The notes under the pieces were generated by a model. That model was given only the letters and a program-made list of their open reading frames with translations, ran no database searches and was not told where the DNA came from. The translations under genes and the position numbers were made by a program. DNA of 64,000 nt. It comes from Sorghum bicolor (Eukaryota; Streptophyta; Magnoliopsida; Poales; Poaceae). The DNA lies in assembly GCF_000003195.3 (NCBI RefSeq), contig NC_012871.2, positions 61,743,802 through 61,807,801 on the forward strand, read 5' to 3'. Below are positions 34,927 to 46,200 of the stretch, piece by piece (position 1 is the first letter of the stretch; every line of letters begins with the position of its first letter).

Positions 34927-37900
34927 ATGGCTGACCGTTCTCATGATGATCCTGATTATATGGAAGCTGCCATTCAAAATATAATCGACGACGGTAGTCA
35001 GTACTTCGTTGATTACCACGACATCATGCAAGGCAATCCTACTGAGCAACAAGAGGGCAATGCCCCTGAGCAACAAGAGGGCAATGCCCCTGAGCAACAA
35101 CTTGTCGTGCAACAAGAAGAAAATACTGGCGAGGTATGTAAATGTAAACATATATAAATAATGCATCTCTTACATTAGGTTTTAGACTTATTACTTGGTT
35201 ATTAATTTAGTATTTTTGTTTCTATATGTACGTGTAGCCTTCTGGATCGACCTCTACGGGGAGAAGCGTACCTCTACGAGGGCCAAAGAAGCCGTTGGAG
35301 GGCCGCTATGTAATCTCTGAGTTTGAGATAGCTACAGGCAGACCACTTGGTGAGCATGCAAATAAATATGTTAATCACTGTGGATATCTTGTGAGAGATC
35401 AAATACCGATCAGTTGTCGTGAATGGAGAGAGAAGCGAGGTGCTCCTGAGATCAGTTTTGTCTCTGATCGTGACAAGGAGTTAGTTTGGAAAGCCGTCAC
35501 AGACGTTTTCACCTTCGACACCAACGATGAAGAGTTGAAGGTGCGAATTTATGACTGGACTATGAAGAAGATGGCAGTACTCTTCCAGAATTGGAAGAAG
35601 TCTTTGTACAATAAATATGTCAAGAAAAACGAGACTCCAGATTTCAACCTCAAGCAATATGTAAAGCTGAGGGCCTTCTGGGATGACTTTGTGCAGTACA
35701 AAACATCAGAAGAGGGCGAGGAACGAGCCAATAGAAACAAAGAGAATGCCAGTAAAAAGGCATACCACCATCATATGGGATCAGGTGGTTATTACAGTGT
35801 TGTTCCCAAGTGGGACCGAATGGAACAGGAGCTACTTGCTAGGGGGGTCACACCCGAGACAATAGCAAAGAATTGGAGCGAGCGCTCCAAGCATAGGTTC
35901 TACGGTCATGGGGAAGCGTGGACCCAGACACCGGGGCGCTAGTTTGGGGCCAAGAAATCTCTAGAGCAGCAGAGAGACTAGTCCGTGCACGAGAGGCGGT
36001 TCAGTCTGGTGAGTTCAGGCCTAACAGGGAGAAGGATGAACTCACCTATGCGCTTGAAAATCCTGAGCACGGTGGGCGTACAAGAGGCTATGGGGCAGTT
36101 CCGTGGCTGCAATCATTCCAAGCCGATCAAGATACCTACAGAAGCCGCCAGAGAAAGAAGGATGAGGAGGCAGAGCGGATCCGCCGCCTGGAAGCTTTTG
36201 TTCTGCAGTCACAAGAGCGCGAGAAAGCTCGTGAAGAATGGATGCAGGCAGAGATTCAAAGGCAAGTGCAAGCAGCACTTAGTCAAATGACGAAAGGGCA
36301 AGGTACATCACAGCCTGAGGTCAATGTTAGCCCCCCAGGCCAGTTGAAAAGCAGCTGCGCATCCACGGAAGTACCAACCATTCAGGATGACACGAAGCTA
36401 CACTTCCCCGTGGATGATGTCACAGAGGCTTTTACTACCTGTGAGCTGCATGTACCAGATGGGAATGCCACCAAAAAGGTGGCTATCGCTGTTGTCAACC
36501 CTATCGACCGAACGGGCACTCCAAGAATCCATAATCGACCAGTACCTGGTGGATATGCTAGCGTCTCGGTTGATAGGGTTGAGAAAGGTTGTGGCAATGT
36601 GCCACTAGACATAGAAGGGGGAGACGGAGAGAAGACCTTAGGTGAAGCTGAGAAGACATTTATTTGTTGGCGCAAGCGCTTCATAATTATTCCTCAACAT
36701 AGGTTTGTGTGTGATTTTACTTCTTATATTATTTATTATGTATTGAAATTTAAAAAAAGTTTACTCACAAAACTTGTAATTGTTTTCTTTGCAGGGACTC
36801 CTCCAACCTAAGTTCAGTTCTCTCCCCAGCGCATCATAGTGCTGCGGGCGGTGACAATGCTGGATCTCCTCCAACACCTGCGGCGGCCACACCGACCCCG
36901 CCACCGCCTCCACCACGGTCTCCACCTCCTCCACCGAGGTCTCCAACTCCTCCACCGCGTTCTCCAACTCCTCCACCGCGTTCTCCAACGCCAAAAAGAT
37001 CGGGCCCACCCCCTCCACCGCCTGCACCGCCCTCTCCAAAGAGTGCACGGTCGGTCCCCTCGCCTCCAAAGCGAGGTAGTAAGAAGCGGTCCGTCCAAGA
37101 AGGACCGAAGTCATCGGTCCCACCTCCAAAGAAGGCTGCCTCAGCAAAGAGAGCTAAGACGCCAGAAAAATTACCTTACGAAAAGAGTGAAGAGGAGGTA
37201 ATTGCTACATCTAAAGCTGAGGTCCAACAATTTTTTGATAAAATAAAGGAGGAAAGGAAAAAACGGCTTAACCCAGAAAAGCCGTACTTTTATGTGAAGC
37301 CATCGGAACTGAGGCAGAAGGTGGCGGACCATCAAAAGAAGCAACGCGAAGCTCAGAAAAAGCCAGCACTTTCGGACTATGAGCGGTCTCTGGTCAAGTC
37401 TTCACAGCCTACTAAGAAGAGAGTAGGAAAGGGGGTCCCACAGCTCGGAGAAGTATCAAAACCGGTGCCCCCTTTGATTGTGCCAAATCAATACGGCTCA
37501 AATGAAGACTTGATGCCAAAGAAATCCTTAGCGTTGTCTGAGCTAGACTCGCTTGAGAGTTACTTTGGACAGAGCGGTTTAAATATAGAAGAAATTACCG
37601 CCATTCTTGGATGCCATACATTTGAAAAAGCCGAGGTAGTTGATCAATGGAGGGCAAGATATGAACCGGGCAGGAGTCTATTCGACCCTAAGCGTTTACA
37701 CGAGCTCGGCACACAAATGTTTGCAATAAACAAATGGTGCATTGAGGCGTCTAAAAGGGGAGAGAATTGGATTTCTGTTCGTATTAGACAACATCACTAC
37801 TTCCGTGGAGATGACCTCATATACGTGCAGTTCGAAGAATTGCACCAATTATGCCACCTCGACGCTCTTGACAAATCTCTTGTCAGCTGCTTTTGTCTGT

Positions 37901-38968
37901 AAGTATTTTTCCTTTTTATTATACTTCTAACTTCTTTAATTACATGTATATAATCCTTACACACTTAGGATTTGTATGTATATATGCAGGCACCAAATGA
38001 GAGAGCTCAGAATGAGAAATGACAATAGTATTGGGTTCGTTGACCCTTATATTGTTTTCAAGGCTCCGCAGGCAGTGTGGACAGCAGATTATGAGACAGA
38101 AATCTGCACCAATCTTATGAGGTTCTTTGTAAACCAAAAAGAAAAACAAAAAATACTCTTCCCCTTCAACTTCGAGTGAGTTATATAGTTATTAAGTGCA
38201 TGCATATTTTATTTTACATTATAGGACTGACCCTATATATGTGTGTGTAAACAGCTTTCACTGGATACTCATGGTCATTGAAATTCCCAAGAACCGATTG
38301 ATAATCTTTGACTCAATGAGAAAACCACAAGAAAATTATCAACAAATGGTAAACGTTATTCAAAGGTACGTAATGTCGATCTCAGCTACAAAAATATCAT
38401 AATATGACTCTGTAATTATTAGTTCACGATCCACAATGGCTGTGTATAGGGTTTGGGAAAGATTCATTGACCGTGAACATCTCAGTGGATGTAAAGCGCC
38501 GCTTAACATAATACATCCACAAGTAAGTTCTACTAGCTAACAAACTTTCGCTAACTTTTAGCCTTCTTATTGTCGTGGTCATGAATATTTATATATATAT
38601 ATACATCGTACAGTGGTGTTTAAGACAAGAAGGGGGGAACAATCTATGTGCATATTACGTGTGCAAATTCATGATGGCACAAGTCAATCAAACACCCACA
38701 GAGACGCTCAGAGTACGTTACATGTCTCTTTTCATTATCTCCTGAATTATATTGAATAACTTAGATAACTAATACCTTTTTTATTTATTTCAAATTAAAG
38801 ACGGAATGGCTGAGGGAAAAGGTCCTACAACAAGACCGAATCAAAGCTATCCAAGAGACGATAGCAGGATTTCTCCGCGACCAAGTGATCAATCCAAACG
38901 GCGAGTTTCACTTCAACGGCAACGAAACTCTTATACCAAACAACGATGATCATTTGTATCGTTTGTAG
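34927..38968 (+). pseudogene. CACTA second gene: transposase-associated domain, proline-rich linker, Ulp1-like protease
   Basis: Exons I can splice: 34927-35133, 35238-36702, 36795-37898, 37990-38175, 38255-38366, 38450-38522, 38614-38712 and 38801-38968, all GT-AG and in phase. Exon 2 encodes the plant En/Spm accessory-protein (Transposase_24-like) region, with WKKSLYNKYVKK and SERSKHRFYGHG, then a charged coiled coil. Exon 3 has a PPPPRSP-rich linker. The later exons form a C48 (Ulp1-type) protease fold with FHWIL (His), FDSM (Asp) and NNLCAYYVCKF (Cys). Near 35910-35914 one base is missing (YGHG then DPDTGALVWG in another frame); otherwise the gene is open. Ulp1-like domains are known passengers in plant CACTA and MULE elements; their role is unsettled. 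Confidence 0.8.
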
Positions 38969-39265
38969 ACATTGGGAGAACAAACTCTATGTATATATGT
39001 GTTACGAATTTTGTACATATAAAACTATATATATATAAAGCTTTTTACATATATATTTAATTTTTGATGTGGTCTATTCATTTTATTATAGGCAAAGCTT
39101 AACTATTAAGCTTAGCCTATAATTTTCATTTATATATGCTTAATATGCGTGTAATATAAATATATTATTGTATCAGCAAAACATGTATTGAAAAACCTAT
39201 TATTATATATTATATATAAACAATAAACAGAACCGAAGAAGTGAACCAAAAAAAAAAGAAAAAGA
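38969..39265. other. 3' non-coding part of CACTA element
   Basis: AT-rich sequence between the stop codon of the Ulp1-like gene and the right subterminal repeats. No gene is visible; it includes TATATA runs and likely polyadenylation signals. Confidence 0.5.
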
Positions 39266-39457
39266 AACCCTTTAACACCTGCAACGTGGCAGCCCTGGCA
39301 GGACCCTTACCAACCGGTGTTAAAGGGGGGCTTTAGCCCCGGTTAACGGAACCGGGACTAAAGGGTGGGCCTTTAGTCCCGAAAGGGTAGCACCGGCTCG
39401 GGAACCGGGGCAACAGGCCCTTCCCGACCGGTGCTAATGCCCGAACGTGTGGCAGTG
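39266..39457. repeat. Right subterminal and terminal repeats of the CACTA element
   Basis: The motifs CCTTTAACACC, GGTGTTAAAGG, CTTTAGCCCCGGTT, GGGACTAAAGG, CCTTTAGTCCC and CCGGTGCTAA occur in both orientations, followed by the terminus GTGTGGCAGTG. These are the binding-site repeats and terminal inverted repeat that a CACTA transposase recognises. The matching left end is not in the window. Confidence 0.82.
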
Positions 39458-39879
39458 AAGGTCATGCAGGGCTACGCCTATATCCTCACGCACCCAGGAA
39501 CTCCATGCATCGTAAGTCCCCAACAACCCTATCACCAATTAAGAATTCTTAACCATGAACTCCAGCAACTGACACTGTCCTTGCATCTGTAATTCAGTTC
39601 TACGACCATGTTTTCGACTGGAACCTGAAGCAGGAGATCAGCGCGCTGTCTGCGGTGAGGTCAAGAAACGGAATCCACCCGGGGAGCAAGCTCAACATCC
39701 TTGCTGCTGACGGCGATCTCTACGTTGCCAAGATCGACGACAAGGTGATCGTGAAGATCGGATCACGGTACGACGTCGGGAACCTGATCCCCTCAGACTT
39801 CCACGCCGTTGCCCATGGCAACAACTACTGCGTTTGGGAGAAGTCCGGTCTGAGAGTTCCAGCGGGGCGGCACCACTAG
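39458..39879 (+). pseudogene. Alpha-amylase copy 3, 3' fragment only
   Basis: Amylase sequence begins precisely at codon 327 (Lys of PSDKVMQGY) directly after the CACTA end. It continues through the end of exon 1 (39511), the 86-bp intron and exon 2 (39598-39879, stop TAG). This is the last 111 residues: the end of the barrel and domain C, including the SRYDVG tyrosine, but no signal peptide and no catalytic residue. The fragment differs from copies 1 and 2 by one synonymous change (C to T at 39705), while its 3' flank diverges after about 39990. It cannot make an active enzyme. Confidence 0.93.
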
Positions 39880-41589
39880 ACCCGTCCGTTCACTACAGAT
39901 ATTTTTCTTTTGATCAGGTCTATTTAAGCCTGGAAAAGAAATTTAAGAGAGGCTAAATAAGTAGCATACGATTCTACCAAGCTTCTTCTTTCAGCAAATT
40001 ATTGAAAGAAGGTTTTATTGTTTGGATGTTTCTGGCATATGAATTTTGTAACCTCTTGAAATGAGGAAACAAAGACTATTCTTATATTAAGCTGAAACTA
40101 CCGGTGATGTTAAGAGCAACTCCTCGTATAATTATCTTAAAAAGCCATCAGATTTGAGTTGTGATTGATGGAATTAACACATTTTATTTGGTTGTTTCCT
40201 TTTTATCAACGTCAATTGTGATGCCAAAAATTTTCAACATGAAAATGTTGAAGAGTGACTCGATGAGCTTAGGGCTATGGTGAGGACATGCTATGATGGC
40301 GAGGGATATACCACTATAGGGGAAAGAGCGGCCTAGGATTGAAAGTTTGAAACTGGTTGAATGACGAGCCTTTATATGCGGGTGGAGTACGAGGTATTGG
40401 ACTGGGCGAGGAGTCCTCTAGCTTAGTGCGAATGCTCGGTGGAGGGGGCATATGCTACCCCCTCCCACGAAATCCAAAGTTTTATTATTCTTATGTGCAT
40501 GTCAAGACTTCAATGTTTGGTTTGAATATATAGCTCTTGTGCATTTGCATAAAAGTCCAATTGTAACACAAATATATATATACCATTATTTGTTTTCCAT
40601 ACTTGGATTCTTTATTCATTGTCCTTTTATATATTTTGATGGACCTAGACCATTATAGTCTGAACCTATAAGATGAATATGATATTTTATATCCATTACT
40701 ATGATTCAAAGAGTTGATTTTCTTAACGTTACTTACGGTGACACACCAACTTTTATTTAGGTTTTTTTTCCCGACGCACAGGAAACGAGCTAATCTCTTT
40801 GTTCTAAATTATAAGTTACTTTGATTTTTCTGTTATATCTATTTTGCTATGCATCTAGATATAATAATGTGTCTAGATATATAACAAAATGAATTAACCA
40901 AAAAAATTCAAAACAACTTATAATTTAGAATAGAGAGAGTACTTTTTATTTATTTTTTATTTTTATTTTAATTATTCACTGACAATAATATTTCTGATAT
41001 CAACTAAGATTTACTAGAAATGTAATAAAATGTTATTGTCGCTACATTATGAAATGCTATTGTTTAAATTTATGACAGGTCATGAAGATAATAGTTTTTT
41101 TTAAAAAAATACCACTTCATGTGGTATATGGTACATCTTAATATTTCTTTTCTATGATTTAATTAAACCTACGATAATTTGGTTTAAGATGGACCATGTT
41201 CCCCGAAGGCATTGGTAGCCGCCGTGGACGAGCCACGTCACCAAAATCCCCATCCTGCTTTGACTTTTCCAATGCTGTATATCACTCCGGTCCCTGTCAG
41301 TGAGGTCAGCCTCTAGAGCATCATCTGCAATTCTGCATATGCCAAGACGTCAGCACCACTCCCATCGCGCACGGGGCCGCGCACTAATCGACGGCCCGCC
41401 CGTGCCCGAACCGGATCTTTTACGACCCGGAGCTCCTCGCATCCACACGTTTTCCACAACCCGGAGGGAGATTCTGGAAATAGAAAGAGCATGGACCAAC
41501 CAGTCTCGTTCCGAGCTCCCACCTGGCGCCGCTCTGTATCTGACTATCTGTGCACCGTGTCGCCGTGTGGCCGTCGATGGCTGTCAACC
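39880..41589. other. Amylase 3 3' flank and intergenic DNA
   Basis: 39880-40110 is the amylase 3' flank, increasingly diverged from copies 1 and 2. At about 40110 only a short AGAGCAACTCC remnant stands where the other two copies have a complete 286-bp MITE. The rest is AT-rich and gene-free, apart from the Stowaway-like element listed separately. Confidence 0.6.
40793..40939. mobile_element. Stowaway-like MITE
   Basis: About 147 bp. The ends are inverted: TCTCTTTGTTCTAAATTATA on the left and, complemented from the right, CTCTCTATTCTAAATTATA. TA lies on both sides. This fits the Stowaway (Tc1/mariner) pattern with a worn CTCCCTCCGTTC terminus. Confidence 0.65.
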
Positions 41590-41597
41590 TATATAAG
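41590..41597 (+). promoter_or_regulatory. TATA box of the ERF gene
   Basis: TATATAAG about 90 bp upstream of the ATG at 41684, at a distance suiting a short leader. Upstream DNA is moderately GC-rich with no further element I would name. Confidence 0.65.
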
Positions 41598-41683
41598 CGC
41601 CTCCACCCGCAACTTCCCGCTTCAGTTCAAAACGTTCAGACACACTCAAACTCCAAGCCCCTCAATCTCGATCGACCTCGGTA

Positions 41684-42568
41684 ATGACCAAGAAGCTCAT
41701 CTCCGCCATGGCCGGGAAGCAAGGTTTCAAGGAGCAGCAGTTCAATGATCAGAGGAGACAGCAGGCTTCGATTCAAGGAGACGACATCGCCAAGAGCCTG
41801 GTGGGGTTCGGCGGCGGCGGCGGCAGGCTGATCTCCCATGAGCAGGAGGACGCCATCATCGTGGCGGCGCTGCGGCACGTGGTGTCCGGGTACAGCACGC
41901 CGCCGCCGGAGGTCGTCACGGTGGCGGGCGGCGAGCCGTGCGGGGTCTGCGGCATCGACGGATGCCTCGGCTGCGACTTCTTCGGGGCGGCGCCGGAGCT
42001 GACGCAACAGGAAGCAGTGAACTTCGGCACAGGGCAGATGGTAGCGACAGCTGCGGCAGCGGCGGCCGGAGGGGAGCACGGGCAGAGGACGCGGCGGCGT
42101 CGGAAGAAGAACATGTACCGCGGCGTGCGGCAGCGGCCGTGGGGGAAGTGGGCGGCGGAGATCCGCGACCCGCGGCGCGCGGCGCGCGTGTGGCTGGGCA
42201 CGTTCGACACCGCGGAGGAGGCCGCCAGGGCCTACGACTGCGCCGCCATCGAGTTCCGCGGCGCGCGCGCCAAGCTCAATTTCCCGGGCCACGAGGCGTT
42301 GCTGCCGTTCCAGGGCCATGGCCATGGCGGCGACGCTTGCGCCACCGCGGCGGCGAACGCCGAGACGCAGACGACACCGATGCTGATGACGCCGTCGCCG
42401 TGCAGTGCAGACGCCGCGGCGGCGGCGCCGGGAGACTGGCAGCTGGGCGGCGGCGTGGACGGCGGAGAGGGAGACGAGGTGTGGGAAGGTCTGCTACAGG
42501 ACCTGATGAAGCAGGACGAGGCGGACCTCTGGTTCTTGCCATTTTCCGGCGCTGCATCTAGTTTTTGA
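41684..42568 (+). CDS. AP2/ERF transcription factor, group X-like
   Basis: A single-exon gene of 294 codons, typical of ERFs. The DNA-binding AP2/ERF domain is at about residues 145-201: [19 protein letters not shown], then [18 protein letters not shown] and AKLNFP. It has the ERF-type Ala and Asp in its second and third strands and should bind GCC-box-like DNA. A basic run RRRRKK (137-142) is a likely nuclear signal. Before it lies C86-x2-C89-x4-C94-x2-C97 ([12 protein letters not shown]), matching the putative zinc-binding motif described for group X ERFs such as ABR1 relatives. The C-terminus is acidic with [11 protein letters not shown], a possible activation segment. The target genes are unknown; stress or hormone response is a family-based guess. 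The ATG at 41684 is the first in frame; M9 is an alternative. Confidence 0.92.
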   Translation: MTKKLISAMAGKQGFKEQQFNDQRRQQASIQGDDIAKSLVGFGGGGGRLISHEQEDAIIVAALRHVVSGYSTPPPEVVTVAGGEPCGVCGIDGCLGCDFFGAAPELTQQEAVNFGTGQMVATAAAAAAGGEHGQRTRRRRKKNMYRGVRQRPWGKWAAEIRDPRRAARVWLGTFDTAEEAARAYDCAAIEFRGARAKLNFPGHEALLPFQGHGHGGDACATAAANAETQTTPMLMTPSPCSADAAAAAPGDWQLGGGVDGGEGDEVWEGLLQDLMKQDEADLWFLPFSGAASSF

Positions 42569-42998
42569 GCTCTTGTACTGTACACACAAGCGTGCAGTGG
42601 TTACTGACAGGATCTCAGCTAGACTGACTAGCATTCTTTTTGTAGCATTGAACTAATTAAGCATAGCTAGTTGGTTCGTTGTAGGTGGATTAATTTGGAA
42701 GAGGGGTGGCATTCTTTTGTTGTGTATTGATTCGTGGAAAGAGATTTTTTTCCCTCTCAATGAATTGACTTTGGAAACTGTGTTGATAGACTGAACATTT
42801 TTGTACTCTGGCTGGTGAGATTCTTTGACGAGTTTACTGCTTATCCATTGTACTCAGTATTTGGTTAAGAAAACATACTGAAAAATCGTTTTTTTATAAA
42901 TAAAAACTAAAAAAAAAATCATTGACCGAGCCATATATAACTCGTCAGAGGGCAAACGTCCTAGGTCAAAACAAACATGGTAAAGGAAAGTTGGAGTC
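42569..42998. other. ERF 3' untranslated region and flank
   Basis: AT-rich sequence after the stop codon without another gene. It ends at the MITE at 42999. Confidence 0.5.
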
Positions 42999-43241
42999 GG
43001 CCTTGTTTAGTTCCCAAAAAATTTTGCAAAATTTTTCAGATTCTCCGTCACATCGAATCTTTAGACGTATGCATGGAGTATTAAACATAGACGAAAATAA
43101 AAACTAATTACACAGTTTGGACGGAATTGACTAGACGAATCTTTTGAGCCTAGTTACTCCATGATTGGACAATATTTGTCAAATACAAACGAAAGTGCTA
43201 CAGTGTCGATTTCCCAAAAAAATTTGGAACTAAACAAGGCC
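42999..43241. mobile_element. MITE of the GGCCTTGTTTAG family
   Basis: A 243-bp element with inverted ends GGCCTTGTTTAGTTCC and interior blocks shared with the 9058 copy in the same orientation (CTCCGTCACAT, GACTAGACGAATCTTTTGAG, CTACAGTGTCGATTTC). No matching trinucleotide flanks were found. Confidence 0.8.
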
Positions 43242-46200
43242 TAATTCGTTAAATTTCTTTCTTTCATCTGGCATCCTGTACTTACCTGCCTTTTTGTTTA
43301 ACTTTCTCATCCTTGCTCTCAGAAATAGGAGTTTATGCCAGATGGCACTCGTTTAAGCATTCTACTACTCTCTTGCGTTGCGCCCTGAAAGAAAAATCCT
43401 GTGACGGGTTACCAGTGGCGATAGTGATAGGGGCTTTTGCTACTGTATTTTATCGAAAAAAGGGGAGAAGAAAGGCTGTGGTAAACAAGAAAACGACGGG
43501 CCAACCGCGAGAGTGACGAGTGGAAGCTGCGAGTGCGGGCGGGCGGGCGGGCTGGCGGCTTCTCGTCAACTCGTTTCCAAGGACCGAGAGCGAAGAGCTT
43601 CTAGTACTCGTCACAGCCAACCGCCTGCCGCTGCCGCTGCCGCTGCCGCTGCGCCACCAGGCCAAAACCACACGCCCACACCAGCGGGCAGCGCGCGGCG
43701 GGGAGCAAATAAAAGAAAGGTCAAGCGAAGCGCCCACGGGGGGATTTCGCTTTCTGCCGCGGGTTTCCGGATAAGCGCCAGCAGCGGTAGCCGCGCGCCG
43801 CCCGCGGCTGCAGCTGCTGCGTCGTGCTGGGTCCGCTTCGTCAGTCAGACGAAAGCGCTCGTGCTCTGCTCTTGGACCTTGGACGGGACGCCGCGGGCGG
43901 GAAGCGGTATGACTCTCTCACTTACCAGCCCGTTCGCTGGTTAAGTTTTTGACTAGTCTTTCAGCCATGCGCTACACAAGTCTACCAGGTTAACTTTCTA
44001 CGCTTCTCAGCGGCACCACGTATGACTTGTCCACTCGAATAGTGGGATGGTGTGTGGAATGCATTCCCCCCCATCTAATATCTACCGCACTTTTTATGCT
44101 CGCGGTTAGTTAGTCTCTAAGAAATCTTAGATTCAAGGATTCTGATCCAAACTTTGATCAAATATTTTCTCAAGTTTGTTCAAACAAATTTCTTGAGATT
44201 TCATGCCAAACTTTTAAGTAAAACATCAGTCAACTAAAATCACATATACTCTTTTTTTCGATTAAAAAACAGCATATACTCGATTCGTAGTAAAACACAA
44301 AGGCAGATTATTCTCAGTTTGATGATCTACCATATCAGAAAGGTAAATTATAAAAATATATTTCATAAAGTAACTATTTTGATGCTTACTTGATATAGTA
44401 AGCATCGTTATTCTTTTCTTTGAATTTAGTCAAAATTTAAGTAATTTAACTTAGAACAACTCAAAATCCAGTATGAACGAACCTAACATCGCTCATCGGT
44501 TGGGAGAGCTTGCACTACATTTCTTCATTGAAGTTGAGGTTCTTCTGGCACAGGAGGATGGAAATGACGCTACACATGCACCTTAGTGGGATTGGTCCAC
44601 TTGCTCCATCGATGACCGTAGAGCTTATCGTCGGCTATTGGCATTGCCACGATGATCAGCATTGCCATCAGCACTTGTGCCACCTCCATTGCATGATTCT
44701 CCATCACAGCCTTCTCCTACTAATCGGCGATCACCTCAGATAGATTGTCAAGCTAGGTCATCGTGGTCAGTGTCAGCCACCTCCATCTCCACCGTGGGGT
44801 CGCACTAGACGTTGTCGTCAGCCACCACAGCCGGAGCCCTCGCAACTCTAGCCTTCTCAACTATGAATTCTTCATACGGCAACACTTACCGCACTGAGAG
44901 CAGCGCTCGTGGTACCAGGGTGGAGATAGGGGGTGGACAAGCGCCCATGCCCCCTATGAATGTGAATTTTCCAAAAAAAAAAACTTATTCAACATTGTTG
45001 CCCCCAAATATTCAAAAAAATCAACTTTATGTTTCCGCCCCTGGTACGACACCACACGCTTATACTTGCTCTCGCACTCCTTGCCACTACGGTTTGGCGT
45101 GGACTTGTTTTCCTGTAGCCACGTGTCGCTGGCCTTGCACACCTGGAGGCACATGCGAATCGAACAAAACTTAGTGCGATTAAATTAGATGGGTGGAAAT
45201 AGAATGTCGATTTTATTTTCTTTTGCTGGATTTTAATGTTATTATTAGATTGAGTGTCAATGATTACAAATACACAAAACACAATTTAGTTATCTTATTA
45301 CAAGGATACTCTATTTAGTCAATATATATGTTTTAAAAAATCAACTTATTCATTGCTATAATATACGTTAATTAATTAATTTATTTATGTATGATTGAAA
45401 CAATTATTTGTACTTTCATTTATTTTATGCATGATTCGAACAATTAATTTCTATAGATTTTGTGACCGTCCCGGTTAATAAAAAAGCACCACCTCGTAAA
45501 TTTATTTGTGTACTAGTGATGGATCGTTGGGTGGTGGCTCCATCACTACATACATCACGGTACATCCTCCTAAGTATTCAAAGGAAGTGTCCATGAATTG
45601 CATTATTGTTTTGTTATATATGCTATATTATTCAATTTAAATTATTAATAATATTGACACTGCCGCACTGTCAAAAAGTAAAAGGGAATGAAATTACTAA
45701 TAAAGTCATTTCTGTTTTGTATATTGATGTTGCAAACTTAACTTAAATTTTCCATACAGATCCTGAGGAACAATACTTCACAAGGAACTCCTCTATTTTT
45801 TGTGGTGATTTTAAATGCTAAAAAGCTTAAAAATGTTCGGATAGAATTAAAAAAAGTTTGGCATTCATGATATGGTGATTTCTTGTGCATATGCGAGGTC
45901 ATAATATTCCTGGCTCCGGAAAAAAAAACTGGCTCCGTTACTTTGTTTCCCCCATACGATTTCAAATGACGTGTTGGCAAGCATGCGTAGGAGGTGGAGA
46001 AGCAAATAGGTCAGTGATTTGAAGCCGCGAGAGCAGTAGGGCATACAATTTGAGGGGAGGTTAATGCGATGGAGTATTGTGACTAGTAGTGACAGTGCTC
46101 GAAGAAGTAACAGCAAGTGGCAAGGTAGAGGGTGGGTAGTGAGTAGTGACTGGTTGGGACTGGATTGTGGCAGATATTGCTCTCAAGCTCTCTAGGGTAG

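Larger units (their letters stand above)
30981..39457 (+). mobile_element. CACTA (En/Spm) transposon, 5'-truncated, right end intact
   Basis: The right end reads ...CGTGTGGCAGTG, whose complement CACTGCCACACG is a CACTA-type terminus, at 39446-39457. Subterminal palindromes of the TTTAGCACCGG/CCGGTGCTAAAGG kind lie just inside (39266-39445) and again mid-element (33300-33560). Inside are a TNP2-type transposase remnant and a second multi-exon gene, both forward. The left terminus and the first part of TNP2 are missing: the element starts abruptly in TNP2 coding sequence against amylase 2's 3' flank. It can no longer transpose by itself. The right end abuts codon 327 of a third amylase copy. 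Confidence 0.88.

Noticed and set aside
36814..37201. Extensin-like or Arg/Trp-rich proteins at the proline-rich stretch
   Set aside because: The proline-rich text is the linker of the CACTA Ulp1-like gene, in phase with its upstream and downstream exons. The others are alternate-frame shadows.
43513..43944. 143-codon frame in a GC-rich stretch downstream of the ERF gene
   Set aside because: It has Ser/Ala/Arg low complexity, includes a CTGCCG-type microsatellite, and shows no domain or gene signals beyond base composition.
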